Of a DNA stretch of 64,000 bases, positions 10,971 through 21,064 are shown in pieces. This DNA comes from Camellia lanceoleosa (Eukaryota > Streptophyta > Magnoliopsida > Ericales > Theaceae). Location: positions 131,158,200 to 131,222,199 of the forward strand of contig CM045770.1 of assembly GCA_025200525.1 (NCBI GenBank). The letters run 5' to 3'. Numbering within the stretch: position 1 is the first letter of the stretch; every line of letters begins with the position of its first letter. The position numbers were made by a program, and so were the translations under genes. The notes beneath the pieces are model-generated. The model saw nothing but the letters and a program-made list of their open reading frames with translations, was not told the DNA's origin and ran no database searches.

Positions 10971-11220
10971 TTAACACAAGTCAAGTTTTCTTACCCAAAT
11001 CTTTTTGGTCTTAACAAAATCAGGTCTAGCGGTTTTGGTAAATGTCATGGTGTTGTGAACACCCTCATGAATCTTGGTATTCCGCCTAGACAAGTAAGGT
11101 TGTCTCCTAACCCAAAAAGTATTCGAATTTCTATCCTTTTGAGACATTCTCCCATGCAACTTATAACAAAAAGGGCGAATATGACCATGCATACCACAAT
11201 GATGACAAATAAAAACAGGG
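10971..11220 (-). pseudogene. Copia gag-pol remnant with second CCHC zinc knuckle
   Basis: On the minus strand the frame reads CHHCGMHGHIRPFCYKLHG, a classical retroviral-type zinc knuckle (C-X2-C-X4-H-X4-C). It is followed by a basic stretch ending KIWVRK. In relatives this second knuckle stands between gag and the protease. No DSG/DTG protease signature follows. The reading frame is broken upstream and stops soon after at about 10971. It is the last recognisable coding in the element. Confidence 0.6.
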
Positions 11221-11316
11221 TGTACCTTCTTTTCTTTTACCTTACCAACTCTAGGGAGTTTGAGAAGTTTTTCCTCTTGTTGAATCTTTTGTCCTCCCTT
11301 TCCTTGAGTTCTTGTG

Positions 11317-11784
11317 TCATGAGATGTGGAAGCACTCTGTTTTGCTCTCTCTTATCTCTAAAGCCAATGCCACTCTTATGCGAGCAGTTTGTTGAGATCC
11401 AATGATATCCTCCAAAGTCTTTGATCCTTTGTTCCAAAGACTAATGGTAACCATGGCAACCTTGAGCTCTTCCTCTTTCTTGATCATCAGTTCTTCCAAA
11501 GCAACTTGAGACATCTCGAGAGATTCAATCTTTTCTTCATACATGGCATGAGTTTCCTGTAGCTCATTCCTCTCTGTCTCACAAGTCAACAATTTTGCAC
11601 AAAGAACTTGTTGATCATCAGCTATCTTGATGGCATTGATCCTAGCCTCGGAAATCTCCTCCTTAAGTTTGACATTCTCACATTCACATGCTTTGAATTT
11701 CTTTGTGAGTTTGTCATTCAATTTAAATAAATTAAGAGACTCCTTCTGACTTTTCATAGGCTTGCTCAAGCTCTTCATGATCAC
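11317..11784 (-). pseudogene. Copia gag middle region, predicted coiled coil
   Basis: 155 residues rich in Lys, Glu and Leu with heptad-like spacing (LNDKLTKKFKACECENVKLK, then ETERNELQETHAMYEEKIES). Such a coiled coil between the two zinc knuckles is normal in this copia group. It is out of frame with the UBN2-containing ORF; the stretch 11785-11973 (ITWDDESN...) links them in another frame, so at least one frameshift lies between them. It is part of one broken gag ORF rather than an independent gene. Confidence 0.65.
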
Positions 11785-11973
11785 TCTCAGGATTCATCAT
11801 CAGTAGTATTCTCAAGTGATCTTATCGGAGATTCTGTTTGTCCTTCAGTTTCGGAAGCCACCATGAAAGCAAGGAATTGCTTATGTCCCTCTTCGGCTTG
11901 ATCTTCATCGTCACTTTCATCTCCATTAGATTCGATTCATCATCCCAAGTGATGGCGAGGGCTTTCTTCTTCC

Positions 11974-12918
11974 TCAAGCAGTGGGGCATTCTAAAGCAAA
12001 GTGGCCAAATCCTTGGCATTCATAGCATTGGGCTTTCGAGTTCCCTTGTATCTTTCCTTTCTCCTTCTTGGCTATAGAATTAATTTTGACTTTATCTTTG
12101 CCTTTGGATTTATGAGTATGAGTAAATTCCAAAAGATTAGGATTTTTATTCAAAAAAGATTTTTTAAATTGTTTAACAAAAGCAGCCATAATCTTGGAAT
12201 CTATCTCACAATCCTCATCAGAATCCTCAACCACTTTATGAGCACTATTAAAAGCAAGATCTTTTTGTTTCTTTTTGAAATTTCTATGTGCCTCATAAGT
12301 TTGAAGATTTCCAACCAACTGATCTAGCTTGAGGTTGTCAACATCTTGAGCCTCCTCAATAGCCGTAACTTTTGGTTGGAACCGATCGGGCAAGGATCTC
12401 AAAATTTTTCCCACAACTTTAGATTCTGGTATTTTTTCACCTAAATTGAAGCTGGAATTTACAATGTCACTCAACTTCGCATAAAATTCATCAAAGGTCT
12501 CACTATCTTTCATAGAAAGGTTTTCGAAACTAGATGTGAGCCTTTGAAGTTTTGATCGTTTAACGAAGAGTGCCCTCATGAATAGTTTGTAAGATATCCC
12601 AAGCCTCTTTTGCGACTTCACAATTACAAATCTGGCTAAACTCTTGGGTGTGACAGTATAAAGAGAATTGATAGCTTTACTATTCCAGCTACTATTTTGG
12701 TAATCAGTTGTGTCCCACTTATCAATTGGTTTGGGGAAAGTTACTCCATCAACAGTAATTGTTGGTTCAGTCCACCCATTCATGACGGATTGCCAAACTT
12801 TTTCATCAATAGATTTTAAAAAAGATCTCATCCGAGCTTTCCAAAAAGAATAATTGGATCCGTCAAGTAGGGGTGGTCGAACCATAGAATTTCCCTCACG
12901 AATTGAATCCATTATCAC
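11974..12918 (-). pseudogene. Copia gag, UBN2-type with CCHC knuckle
   Basis: 314 residues. The N-terminus GSNYSFWKARMRSFLKSID is the usual start of plant copia gag. SKLQRLTSSFENLSMKDSET, KILRSLPDRFQPKVTAIEEA and LDQLVGNLQTYE are UBN2 domain landmarks, and CYECQGFGHFALEC is a CCHC zinc knuckle. Between about residues 92 and 118 the frame is shifted: the conserved EVAKEAWDIL motif is readable on the same strand in another frame at 12590-12660. Two compensating indels therefore keep the ORF open while scrambling the domain core. Gag would form the particle and bind RNA; this copy is probably not functional. Confidence 0.8.
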
Positions 12919-13018
12919 AAATCAAACAAGATCTCGTTCTAAAATTTTTTTTAAAAAAAATAGAGCGATCTAAAAGAAGTTTTTTTTTTTTTTTTTTTTA
13001 AAAAAAATAGAACGACCC

Positions 13019-13030
13019 GCTCTGATACCA
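13019..13030 (-). other. Primer-binding site, tRNA-iMet type
   Basis: The plus strand reads GCTCTGATACCA, so the minus strand reads TGGTATCAGAGC, the standard plant initiator-Met PBS. It is 2 bp from the LTR that is 5' in element sense. Confidence 0.9.
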
Positions 13031-13032
13031 AT

Positions 13033-14088
13033 TGAAAAATCTAGAAACCCTAGATGTTGATTTGTGATTATGTATCAATAATAAGCAAAATATAACAATC
13101 CCAATCAAACAATCAAGAGAAAGAGACACAAAGATTTTTCGTGGAAAAACCACAATTGGACACCTTCAATTGTGATCAAAAACCACAGACGCCACAAGAA
13201 CAATCCACTTAGAAGATATAAAGGAATTACAGTATCACTCTCAATTATCTAGCGAATTCACAACGCCTAATGGAACCGACCTCTATGTGCCTCTTCCAAC
13301 CCCATCTTGACGCAGAATTGTCTTTACGATGAGCCACTCAGGATTCCTCCAAAGCTTGGGCTCGAATTCTTGAAATTCACACGAAGAACAACTCTCTCTT
13401 TTGTGTATAACAAACAAACCTTTGATGTACTCTCTTTAAACCATGAGTTGAATACTCAATAAAACATCAAAGAAAAATAACAAAATATCCCCAGATATAA
13501 ACTTTTAAGAACCAAAAAGAAGATCTGGTGGACTTCAATCAATACCTTAGTTTTGGGAGAAAACCAAGTATTTATAGAGAACCAAAAGTAATCCAAGATT
13601 GGAAAGAAAACAAACTCCTTGAGAAATCCGGATTCTGAGGCTCGCTCGAGCGAAGCTTTCCTGGCTCGAGCGAGGAGAGTAATTTTCATGATTTCTACTA
13701 GTGCCTTGGCTCGAGCGACGGATCCTTGGCTCGAGCGAGGAATACACTCTTTCAGGTTTTTGTATGGACGCAATCCTTGGCTCGAGCGAGCATTCCTTGG
13801 CTCGAGCGAGAAAGTCTTAGCTCGAGCGAGCACTCCTTGGCTCGAGCGAGCAACGGCTGATATGCAATTTTGAATGCAATTTTGAATTTTGCTTTGGCCG
13901 TGACCCCCGTAATAATCAGCGAAGTGGCAATCTTGAAAGCATTAACATCACAAACTTCTCTGCATGGCTCGATTCGGGTTTGGATTCGCATCTAATAAAC
14001 TCATAGCCTCACTGAAATAAAAGTGTGAATAAAATTACAACTCAAAGGAGTTTTGTCAAACGGGATTGCCAAGAATAAAAACCTAACA
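13033..14088 (-). repeat. Copia LTR, right copy (5' LTR in element sense)
   Basis: 1056 bp and collinear with 8366-9436, with the CTCGAGCG array at 13641-13852 and the TATA-like box at 13569-13576. Small deletions relative to the left copy cluster at about 13160-13390, while the rest is almost identical. Confidence 0.92.
13641..13852. repeat. CTCGAGCG palindromic array, right LTR
   Basis: The same eight-motif array as in the left LTR, with the same order of spacers. Confidence 0.9.
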
Positions 14089-14513
14089 GAAGAGAACCAA
14101 ACCTCATACACTTCACAATGGAAGACTTCTCAAATAAACAATCTCCCTCTTCATTCATTAATATTGTTTTTGTTTTTATACCAGAGATAGTTTCAGACTC
14201 ATCAACAACCCATGTCCTATAAAATAGGATACCCATGACTTCCCCTCACTAATTAATTAATTAAAAGATACCTAATATATTTTTAGAGAAATGTTACATA
14301 TCATCAATTATTTGTCACTATTTTATATCATTTTTTACATGGTACTTCTAATTAGTTTCCTTATTTGTTAAAAATTATTAAGCAATTAGCAAAAGCAAAT
14401 AATATCTTGCCATATAATTTGGTGATATAAAAAAGTTTGAGGAAAAAAAATAGTGACCTATAGTAGTCCTCTATTAATATTATTTTTTAAATCAAAATAC
14501 ATATCATTCAAAT

Positions 14514-15389
14514 TAAGGCTGTTCAAATTATCCAGTGAACTGAAGATCTAAACCAAACTGGCTTTTTTGGGTTGGGTTGGGTTGGGTTGATTTTTAAGTG
14601 CATTGGCTTGGTTCTAGGTCTTCAAATCATCAAACCGATAAAATTGGGTTGATTCTTAGTCTAGGCCTTACTTAAGCTGAACTAACCTGAAAACTGAACT
14701 TATTTTTATATGTAGTGTTTTTTTAACAATGTTTATATTGACACGTTTTCACCTAAATTGGTCTATTAATATGGACTTGATTGCATCTAATAATTATCCA
14801 CAAAAGCATTATTAGGTGAATGAAGTACTAGAAGTTTGAGTTAGATTTCACAATTGATTTAATTTGTATTCGTTATATTAATAAATTTAATTGAGTAATG
14901 CTACATGCACCAATTGGTATATTAATTAGTGTATCAACATATGCTATGACATTGTCACTTTAAAATTATGGATTTCACCCATTATACAAACGACAAGACG
15001 CAAAGCCTTTAAAACTATGACATATCATCCTTTAGTACAGTAATTAGTATACCAATTGGTACGTATGGGTTTATTCAATTTAATTTGCATTGGTTACGTT
15101 TTAAGCTTAAGTTAGATTTAATTTATATTAGTTTAATAATATTTTTCTCTTTGTTTGTGCTATATTTAAATATTAAAGATTTGTTTATTTTAATTATTTA
15201 TTATTGATTGTTTTAATTATTTTTAATATAGTGGAACCGTGGTTTCAACCCGAGCTAAATTGGGTTGGTTTGTGTTGGTTCTATTGCACGATTGGTTTGG
15301 TTCTAAGTCTAAAAACTTGAAACCGATTATGATTAGGTTGATTCTAATTTAGTGTCAAATTGAACCAAACTCACCCGTGAACATCCCTA
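14514..15389. mobile_element. hAT-type non-autonomous element, 8-bp TSD
   Basis: The left end TAAGGCTGTTCA and right end TGAACATCCCTA form an imperfect inverted repeat. ATTCAAAT is duplicated exactly at 14506-14513 and 15390-15397. An 8-bp TSD with TAGGGNTGTTCA-type ends is typical of plant hAT MITE-like families. The interior is AT-rich with GGTTGGGTT-type repeats and a GGTTTGGTTCTAAGTCTA motif, and has no transposase ORF. Confidence 0.85.
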
Positions 15390-15397
15390 ATTCAAAT

Positions 15398-16230
15398 CAT
15401 GTCAATGAATCAATTGAAATTAATATAATTTCAATTAAATTAATTTAATTTTGATCTTGAATTTTTTACTTTGTCGTAAAAATCCTATGGCATTATCAAT
15501 TTGACCAAATTGACGTAAAATTTAAAATTAATGGTAAAAATTGAGCGAATTGAAACTGTCAAACTAAAATGGCACAAACAATAAAATATAGGACCTATTA
15601 ATATAATTTGACCTAATGAATATTAACATATTGCTTAAAACAGTCAGTTTCCACCTCCTCTTTCTGTTTCATTTTTTCTTCAGAGCAATGGTTGAATAAG
15701 AGTAATCGATGCAAATTTCGTTTCATCTTCTGACTTTTGTTTTTCAATAATTTTGGCAGATAGTAGAGAAGGTGCTTATAGTTGTGAGGTTGTTTCAGTT
15801 GGTATTATTTGGTGATGATGCGGAATTGAAATGCAGAGATAACAAATAAATAAATAATTCTGTACACAAATTATTTGGTGCATTCACACCAATAGAAAAA
15901 TAACATTCTCTAAAATTGTGTTATTCTCTACACAAATCAATTGGTGCATTCACACGAAAATTAACATTTTTTTAAACAGAACTGTTTCGTAGCTCGAAAT
16001 TTAGAGGCTCGAGTTGGCCTGAATTCTTTATACACCCACCCCCATTTCTTTGTACAGATCAGCTGTGTTAGAATACAAAACTCAGACATTTCAGTTGAAA
16101 TAAAAAATAATAATAAAAAAAGAACAGAGTAGAGAGACTCAGAGAGAGGAGACCCATTTCAGTTGAACTATTTCAGATCCAAAGGCAAATCTCAAACCAT
16201 TTAATTTTGTTCTGGACCCTAACAAAATTA
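15398..16230. other. Intergenic DNA, no gene seen
   Basis: AT-rich. A short phrase about ACACAAATTATTTGGTGCATTCACACC occurs twice (near 15865 and 15935), a small local duplication. Nothing coding is supported. Confidence 0.4.
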
Positions 16231-16237
16231 TAGAGTC

Positions 16238-16510
16238 AACATCATCATCATCATCATCTTCTTCAACCATCATCATCGTCATCATCTTCTTCGACCCTCG
16301 GCCCTCGGCGCCACCGGCGGCGTTCGTCAACCTCTTCTCTCTGCTCTCTCTGCTCTGCGATGGTCGACCCTCGGCACCAGCGATGGCGATCGTCGATCCT
16401 CTTCTCTCTGCTCTCTCTGCTCAACGATCGCGTTGACCCTCTTCTCTCTGCTCTCTCTGCTCGGCGATCGTCGACCCTCTTCCAATTCTCTCATCTCTCT
16501 ACTCCCTCTG
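16238..16510. repeat. CAT trinucleotide runs and CTCTCTGCT tandem block
   Basis: CATCATCATC-type runs at 16238-16290 are followed by three or four imperfect copies of a roughly 50-bp unit containing CCTCTTCTCTCTGCTCTCTC and TGCTC.GCGATCG (16329-16500). It could be the CT-rich leader of an old gene or transposon. The ORFs across it are low-complexity. Confidence 0.7.
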
Positions 16511-16555
16511 CTGCTCTGCTTCAGACATAAAAGGAGGAGAGAGAGAGAAAAAAAA

Positions 16556-16583
16556 CAGCCCAAAACGACGTCATTTTGGGCTG
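16556..16583. other. Perfect-arm hairpin around a CGACGTCA core
   Basis: CAGCCCAAAA (16556-16565) and TTTTGGGCTG (16574-16583) are exact reverse complements around CGACGTCA. The loop holds an ACGT core of the bZIP-binding type. Function unknown. Confidence 0.5.
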
Positions 16584-17046
16584 TCGAGCCATTCGGGGCA
16601 CAGTGATTTCAAGCTACCACTTATTTTCCTTTTTTAAAATTGTGTTTGGATTTGTTAAATTTTGGCTTAATGCCTATTTCCAAATTGATTTTGTTTTGAT
16701 GTAATATGTTTCCTATTCGGTTTTGGATTCTCACTAAGGACTCTTGGGCTATAAATATGGGGACGCTATTTTGTTGAGGGCTTTTCCTTACTTGGTGATC
16801 TTTCATGTATCCGTATTATTGGTCTTGGAAGATTCATGTTTGTCAATTTAGAGTAGATCTTGTTCGTAAATCTTTACTTGGCATTCTAGTTTAGATCTTG
16901 GTGGAGTTTCAACATCCTTAGATATCTTGTTTTGACAGTCTTCCATAAGTCATGATTAGGTGAGATTTTATCCCTTGTTCTTGGTGAGTTAAAGAGTTTC
17001 GATTTTATCCCTTGTTCTTGGTGAGCTAAAGAGTTTCGATTTTGTT

Positions 17047-17049
<3 letters not shown>

Positions 17050-17095
<46 letters not shown>
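17050..17095. repeat. (CT)n microsatellite
   Basis: About 23 uninterrupted TC dinucleotides. Confidence 0.95.
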
Positions 17096-17097
<2 letters not shown>

Positions 17098-17671
17098 CAT
17101 GGGGTCTATGGTAATATTTGAGTAGATCCATTGGTGTCTCCTTTTTTTTTTTTTTTGATCAGCAACAAAGAAAATTTTATTGATGAATAATGAGTTACAT
17201 CATACATCAATGAAAATGATGGATGCACAAGCATCATAGCTAAGTAAAATGATCCCAACTAAGTTGGCACCATAGAACAAGCCCAACCATCTGCAATATC
17301 ACATCAACCAAAACAAAAAACCACAACTAACACCAAAAAACCATAGCTACTTCAAGTACACCAAGGCCAAAAGATATTACTGTTGGTCTCCTACACTGCT
17401 GATGCTGCACTCCATGGGCAAATGCTCTTAATTGTCTCACATAGCTCCACCATATCTGGATGCAGATCAGTAAAGATACATTCATTTCTTCACCCCTTCC
17501 CCAGCCCACCAATGCAGCATTGTTCAAACTGACCCAATATTGCTGCAGTTGCTACACACTAGATTCTTACTGATTATCTGCCAAGTCCATGACGTAATAC
17601 TCCTGCTGGTCTTCAAACCTCCCACACTGCTGCTACTGCACTTCATGGACAATTTCTCACCCTCTCTGATT

Positions 17672-17884
17672 TTAAATGCTTTTTTTCACCAAATGAAAAT
17701 TACTCACAATATCATTTACAGAATAAATACACCCAAAATTATGTGATTTCCACCAAAGTGCTAACCTTACCTTAATTGTCTCACATAGCTCCACCAAATC
17801 TCGATTCTTATCAGTAAAGATACACTCGTTTCTACATTTCCAGACGGACCAAATCACTACTGAGGGAATAGTTCTCCAAAACAT
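17672..17884 (-). pseudogene. LINE ORF2 C-terminal tail
   Basis: The frame reads IPSVVIWSVWKCRNECIF, matching the usual last part of plant LINE ORF2 (W.IW..RN..IF) downstream of the zinc-finger region. It is separated from the 18131-18346 segment by frameshifts. Confidence 0.6.
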
Positions 17885-18130
17885 CCTTTCTTTTTTATTG
17901 AAATTTCAACTCAACCACCATTGTAATAGGCACTCTATTGAACCTGGTGTTACCCACACCAGCCCCCACCACTCAATTATGCATACCCACACATTTCACA
18001 CAAAAGGGCAGAGCAGTAAAATATGATTAGAGGATTCCAGATCAGATTTGCAAAAAACACAATTTAAATCCACATGCCCTCTCAATACTCCAATTTTGTG
18101 CAGAAAAGCCTTTGTTTTAAGTCTACCCTT

Positions 18131-18346
18131 CTAAGCCAACCAAGTAATAAACTTGGCTTTAGGTGTAGAGAAATTGTTCCATATCAGTCCAGCAGAGCTG
18201 TGTAGAGCAACAAAGTCCATATCACACCATTTATATGCACTGCTAACCTTGAACCCTCCTATTGAATCAGCCTTCCATTTCACAGAATCCTCTTTCTCCA
18301 AGCCTATCCTAGGCCATGTTCCCAACAAATCAATGAGTTTTACCAA
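18131..18346 (-). pseudogene. LINE ORF2 zf-RVT region
   Basis: WKADSIGGFKVSSAYKW followed by IWNNFSTPKAKFITWLA is the signature of the zinc-binding domain after plant LINE reverse transcriptases. The frame is broken on both sides; part of the domain continues in other frames toward 18000. Confidence 0.7.
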
Positions 18347-18457
18347 CTCATCTTCTTCCCAGGCATGTAGATTTCTTCTAAAACTAAAGCACCACCTGTC
18401 AAAATTGACATTTCTTGCAATCTGCTCATTTAGAGAAGCCTCCTTTGTTGTGCATAA

Positions 18458-19476
18458 CTAATAAAGTCTAGGGAATTTAATACAAATACTTGAATCCCCA
18501 ATCCAATTATCAATCCACAACTTTATTCTTTTCCCATTCCCTATTGTTATTTCCATATTCTCCAAAAATAATGTATATAATTTTGGATTAGATTGTGATA
18601 CTGCCACTATATCCCTCCATATTTTAGAAGTTATGCCTGCTATATTAGTAGACATCAACCATCTCCCTCCAACAGATCCATATTTGCAGCAAACTAATGT
18701 TTTCCATAATGCATCATTCTCTAATGCAAACCTCCACCACCATTTGAATAACATACACTGATTTGTGAGCCTGATATCTCTTATCCCCAGACCTCCTTTT
18801 TGCTTGTCCATTTTAATCTCCTTCCATTTTATTAAATGAATTTTCTTCCTAACTTCTGAACCTCCCCACAGAAAATTCGCTCGCAATCTGTCAAGTTCCT
18901 TAGCAACATTTTCAGGAATCTTAAAAAGTGACATGTAATTAATTGGCAAAAATGGCAGCACATATTTAATAAGCACCACTCTCCCTGCGAATGACAGCAC
19001 TCTTCTTTTCCATCCTGAGAGATTCTTTTTAAAGTTGTCAATGACAAGTTTCCAAGAATATTTTCTACTTGGGTTAGCACCAAGTGGGAGACCAAGGTAC
19101 TTGAATGGAAGCTTTTGACTTAAACAATTAAGTTTTTTTGCAAACTCCAAAATCATAATATCAGCCACACCAACCCCACATACCACACTTTTGTGGAAAT
19201 TTATCCGAAGCCCAGAAACCACTTCAAAGCACCTCAAGATTCTTTTGATAGCAACCACTTCAGACCATTCTGCTTTACACATGATTATTGTGTCATCTGC
19301 ATACTGAAGATGAGACACACAAAACCCACCACCCCATTGATAATCCTCAATTCCTTTGCTCTCTTCAGCAGTATATTAAGCCCTTTAGCTACAACATTAA
19401 ACAATAGAGGTGAAAGTGGATCAACTTGCCTAAACCCTCTACGAAGATAGAACTCTTCAGATGGAGATCCATTCAC
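18458..19476 (-). pseudogene. LINE reverse transcriptase, catalytic half
   Basis: Two overlapping frames. 19476-19285 holds GFRQVDPLSPLLFN, where the usual G before DPLSP is V. 19318-18458 (286 residues) starts at the catalytic LQYADDTIIMC (YADD box), followed by FKYLGLPLG and FLWGGSEVRKKIHLIKW, all standard LINE RT landmarks. A frameshift near 19310 separates the two frames. Between 19477 and 19616 the FEKAYDSVNW motif is readable in yet another frame. Confidence 0.85.
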
Positions 19477-19616
19477 TCAAATAGACACTCTAGGTGAGGT
19501 AATACACTCTTTTACCCAACCTAACCATCTTGGTCCAAACCCAAATTTTACCAACATCTAAAGTAGGAAATTCCAATTCACCGAATCATAGGCTTTCTCA
19601 AAATCCAGTTTTAGGA

Positions 19617-21064
19617 TTAGTCCCCTCTTTTTAGAATTCTTCCACTAACTACTACCTTATTTGCAATTAGAACCCCATCCAAAATATTTCTCCCCCTCAA
19701 GAATGCTGATTGGACTTTATCAATTACACTTGGTAATACTTGTTTCAATCTGTTAGCTAGCACTTTAGATAAAATTTTGTACACAGAATTGATCAAACTG
19801 ATTGGTCTATACTCCAAAATAGATGATGGATTGTCTCTCTTTGGAATAAGGATGACAAAAGAACAATTTATACCATAACCCAATCTGCTGTTTTTATGAA
19901 ACTCCTTCATGAAATTCATTATATCTTCTTTCATCACCTTCCAGGCTTTCTGAAAGCACATCATATTGAAATCGTCAGGCCCTGGTGCTTTATTCCCATC
20001 ACTCTCTCTAATTACATCCCACACCTCAGCCTCAGTGAAATCTTTTTCCAAAAATTCAGAGGCTTGAGAAGGATTCACCTGTTGAAGATTTACACCAATG
20101 ATGGGCCTGTATCTCCATTGTTCATCAAAGTGCTTCTTAAAATAGTCATAGATTGCTTGCTTGACTTCAGCTGGTTCTTCAACAATGACTTTATCAATCT
20201 TCATCGAGTTAATCATGTTTTTGTTTTGCCTCATAGATGCCATTAAATGGAAAAACCCTGTATTCTTGTCCCCTTTTAATGCCCAATCTAGTCTTGACTT
20301 TTGTAGCCATAACCAGTACTTTCTTTTTCGAATCTGCCAAATCAACCCCAATACCTCTTTTTTTCTTGTGATTTCCATCTCATTAAGTTTTCTAGATTCT
20401 GCCATTAAGTCTAAATTATGCAACTCTTCTTCAGCCTCTTTAAGCTTTGATTCCACATTCCTAAAAACCTCACTGTTCCATTTTTTTAGAGCCAATTTTA
20501 ATAATCTCAACTTACTCATAACAATATACCCTGCCAATCCCCTTACATCTAAACCTTCCCAAACCTTTTTTAGCTCCTTCATGAACATAGGATGTAAAAC
20601 CCACTCATTTATGAACCAAAAAGGTTTAGGTCCCCAGTCTCTCTCATCCTCCTTCAATAGTATTGGGCAATGATCAAATAGAATTCTAGATAACCCCCAC
20701 ACTTTGAATTTGAACCATTCTAACCATTCTGGGTTAACTAAGAATCTGTCAATTCTACTCCAACTTTGGGAGTTGCCCCATGTGTACTGTCTCCCAAGCA
20801 TAGGAATGTCCACCAATTCCAACTCATTGATGAAATTCCCAAACTCAGTCATACCCCTATCCTTCCTTAGGCAACCTTTTCTCTCAACTATTGAGGTAAT
20901 TTCATTGAAATCACCTCCTAAGCACCAAGGTTTAGGAAAGCCTTCTTTTAATTTACCCAACACCCCCCATAATTGCCTCTTACCAGCCTCCTTATTAGGA
21001 GCATAAATATTACCAATTACATAATCAATGCTAGAATGAAAAGTACTTGAAAGTAGAACAAACC
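19617..21064 (-). pseudogene. LINE endonuclease C-terminal half and RT N-terminal half
   Basis: About 480 residues continuing ORF2 after the insert. GNIYAPN, CLGGDFNEI, GRQYTWGN, SRIDRFLVN and FDHCPILL are APE-type endonuclease motifs; the usual SDH is FDH here. GNKAPGPDDF, VILIPKRDNP, YRPISLINSVYKILSKVLAN and QSAFLRGRNILDG are RT fingers motifs. It ends in a premature stop after a +1 shift (KRGD-stop at 19617). Confidence 0.88.

Larger units (their letters stand above)
8366..14088 (-). mobile_element. Sirevirus-like Ty1/copia retrotransposon, pol-less
   Basis: A complete element by structure. Two LTRs start TG and end CA, and the 5-bp TSD GAAGA lies at 8361-8365 and 14089-14093. A tRNA-iMet-type PBS sits next to the right-hand LTR and a polypurine tract next to the left-hand one, so it is transcribed on the minus strand. 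The interior is only about 3.6 kb. It holds a gag with UBN2-like and CCHC parts, a coiled-coil segment and a second CCHC knuckle, but I see no protease, integrase, reverse transcriptase or RNase H. Repeated PPT-like motifs upstream of the 3' LTR point to the Sirevirus lineage. It would need enzymes from a relative to move. The LTRs look nearly identical except for a cluster of small indels (13160-13390). Confidence 0.88.

Noticed and set aside
17327..17746. ORFs in the LINE 3' UTR
   Set aside because: No similarity to the LINE C-terminus, which ends near 17672; low coding quality.
20161..21006. Plus-strand ORFs across the LINE reverse transcriptase
   Set aside because: Antisense shadows of the clearly recognisable minus-strand ORF2.
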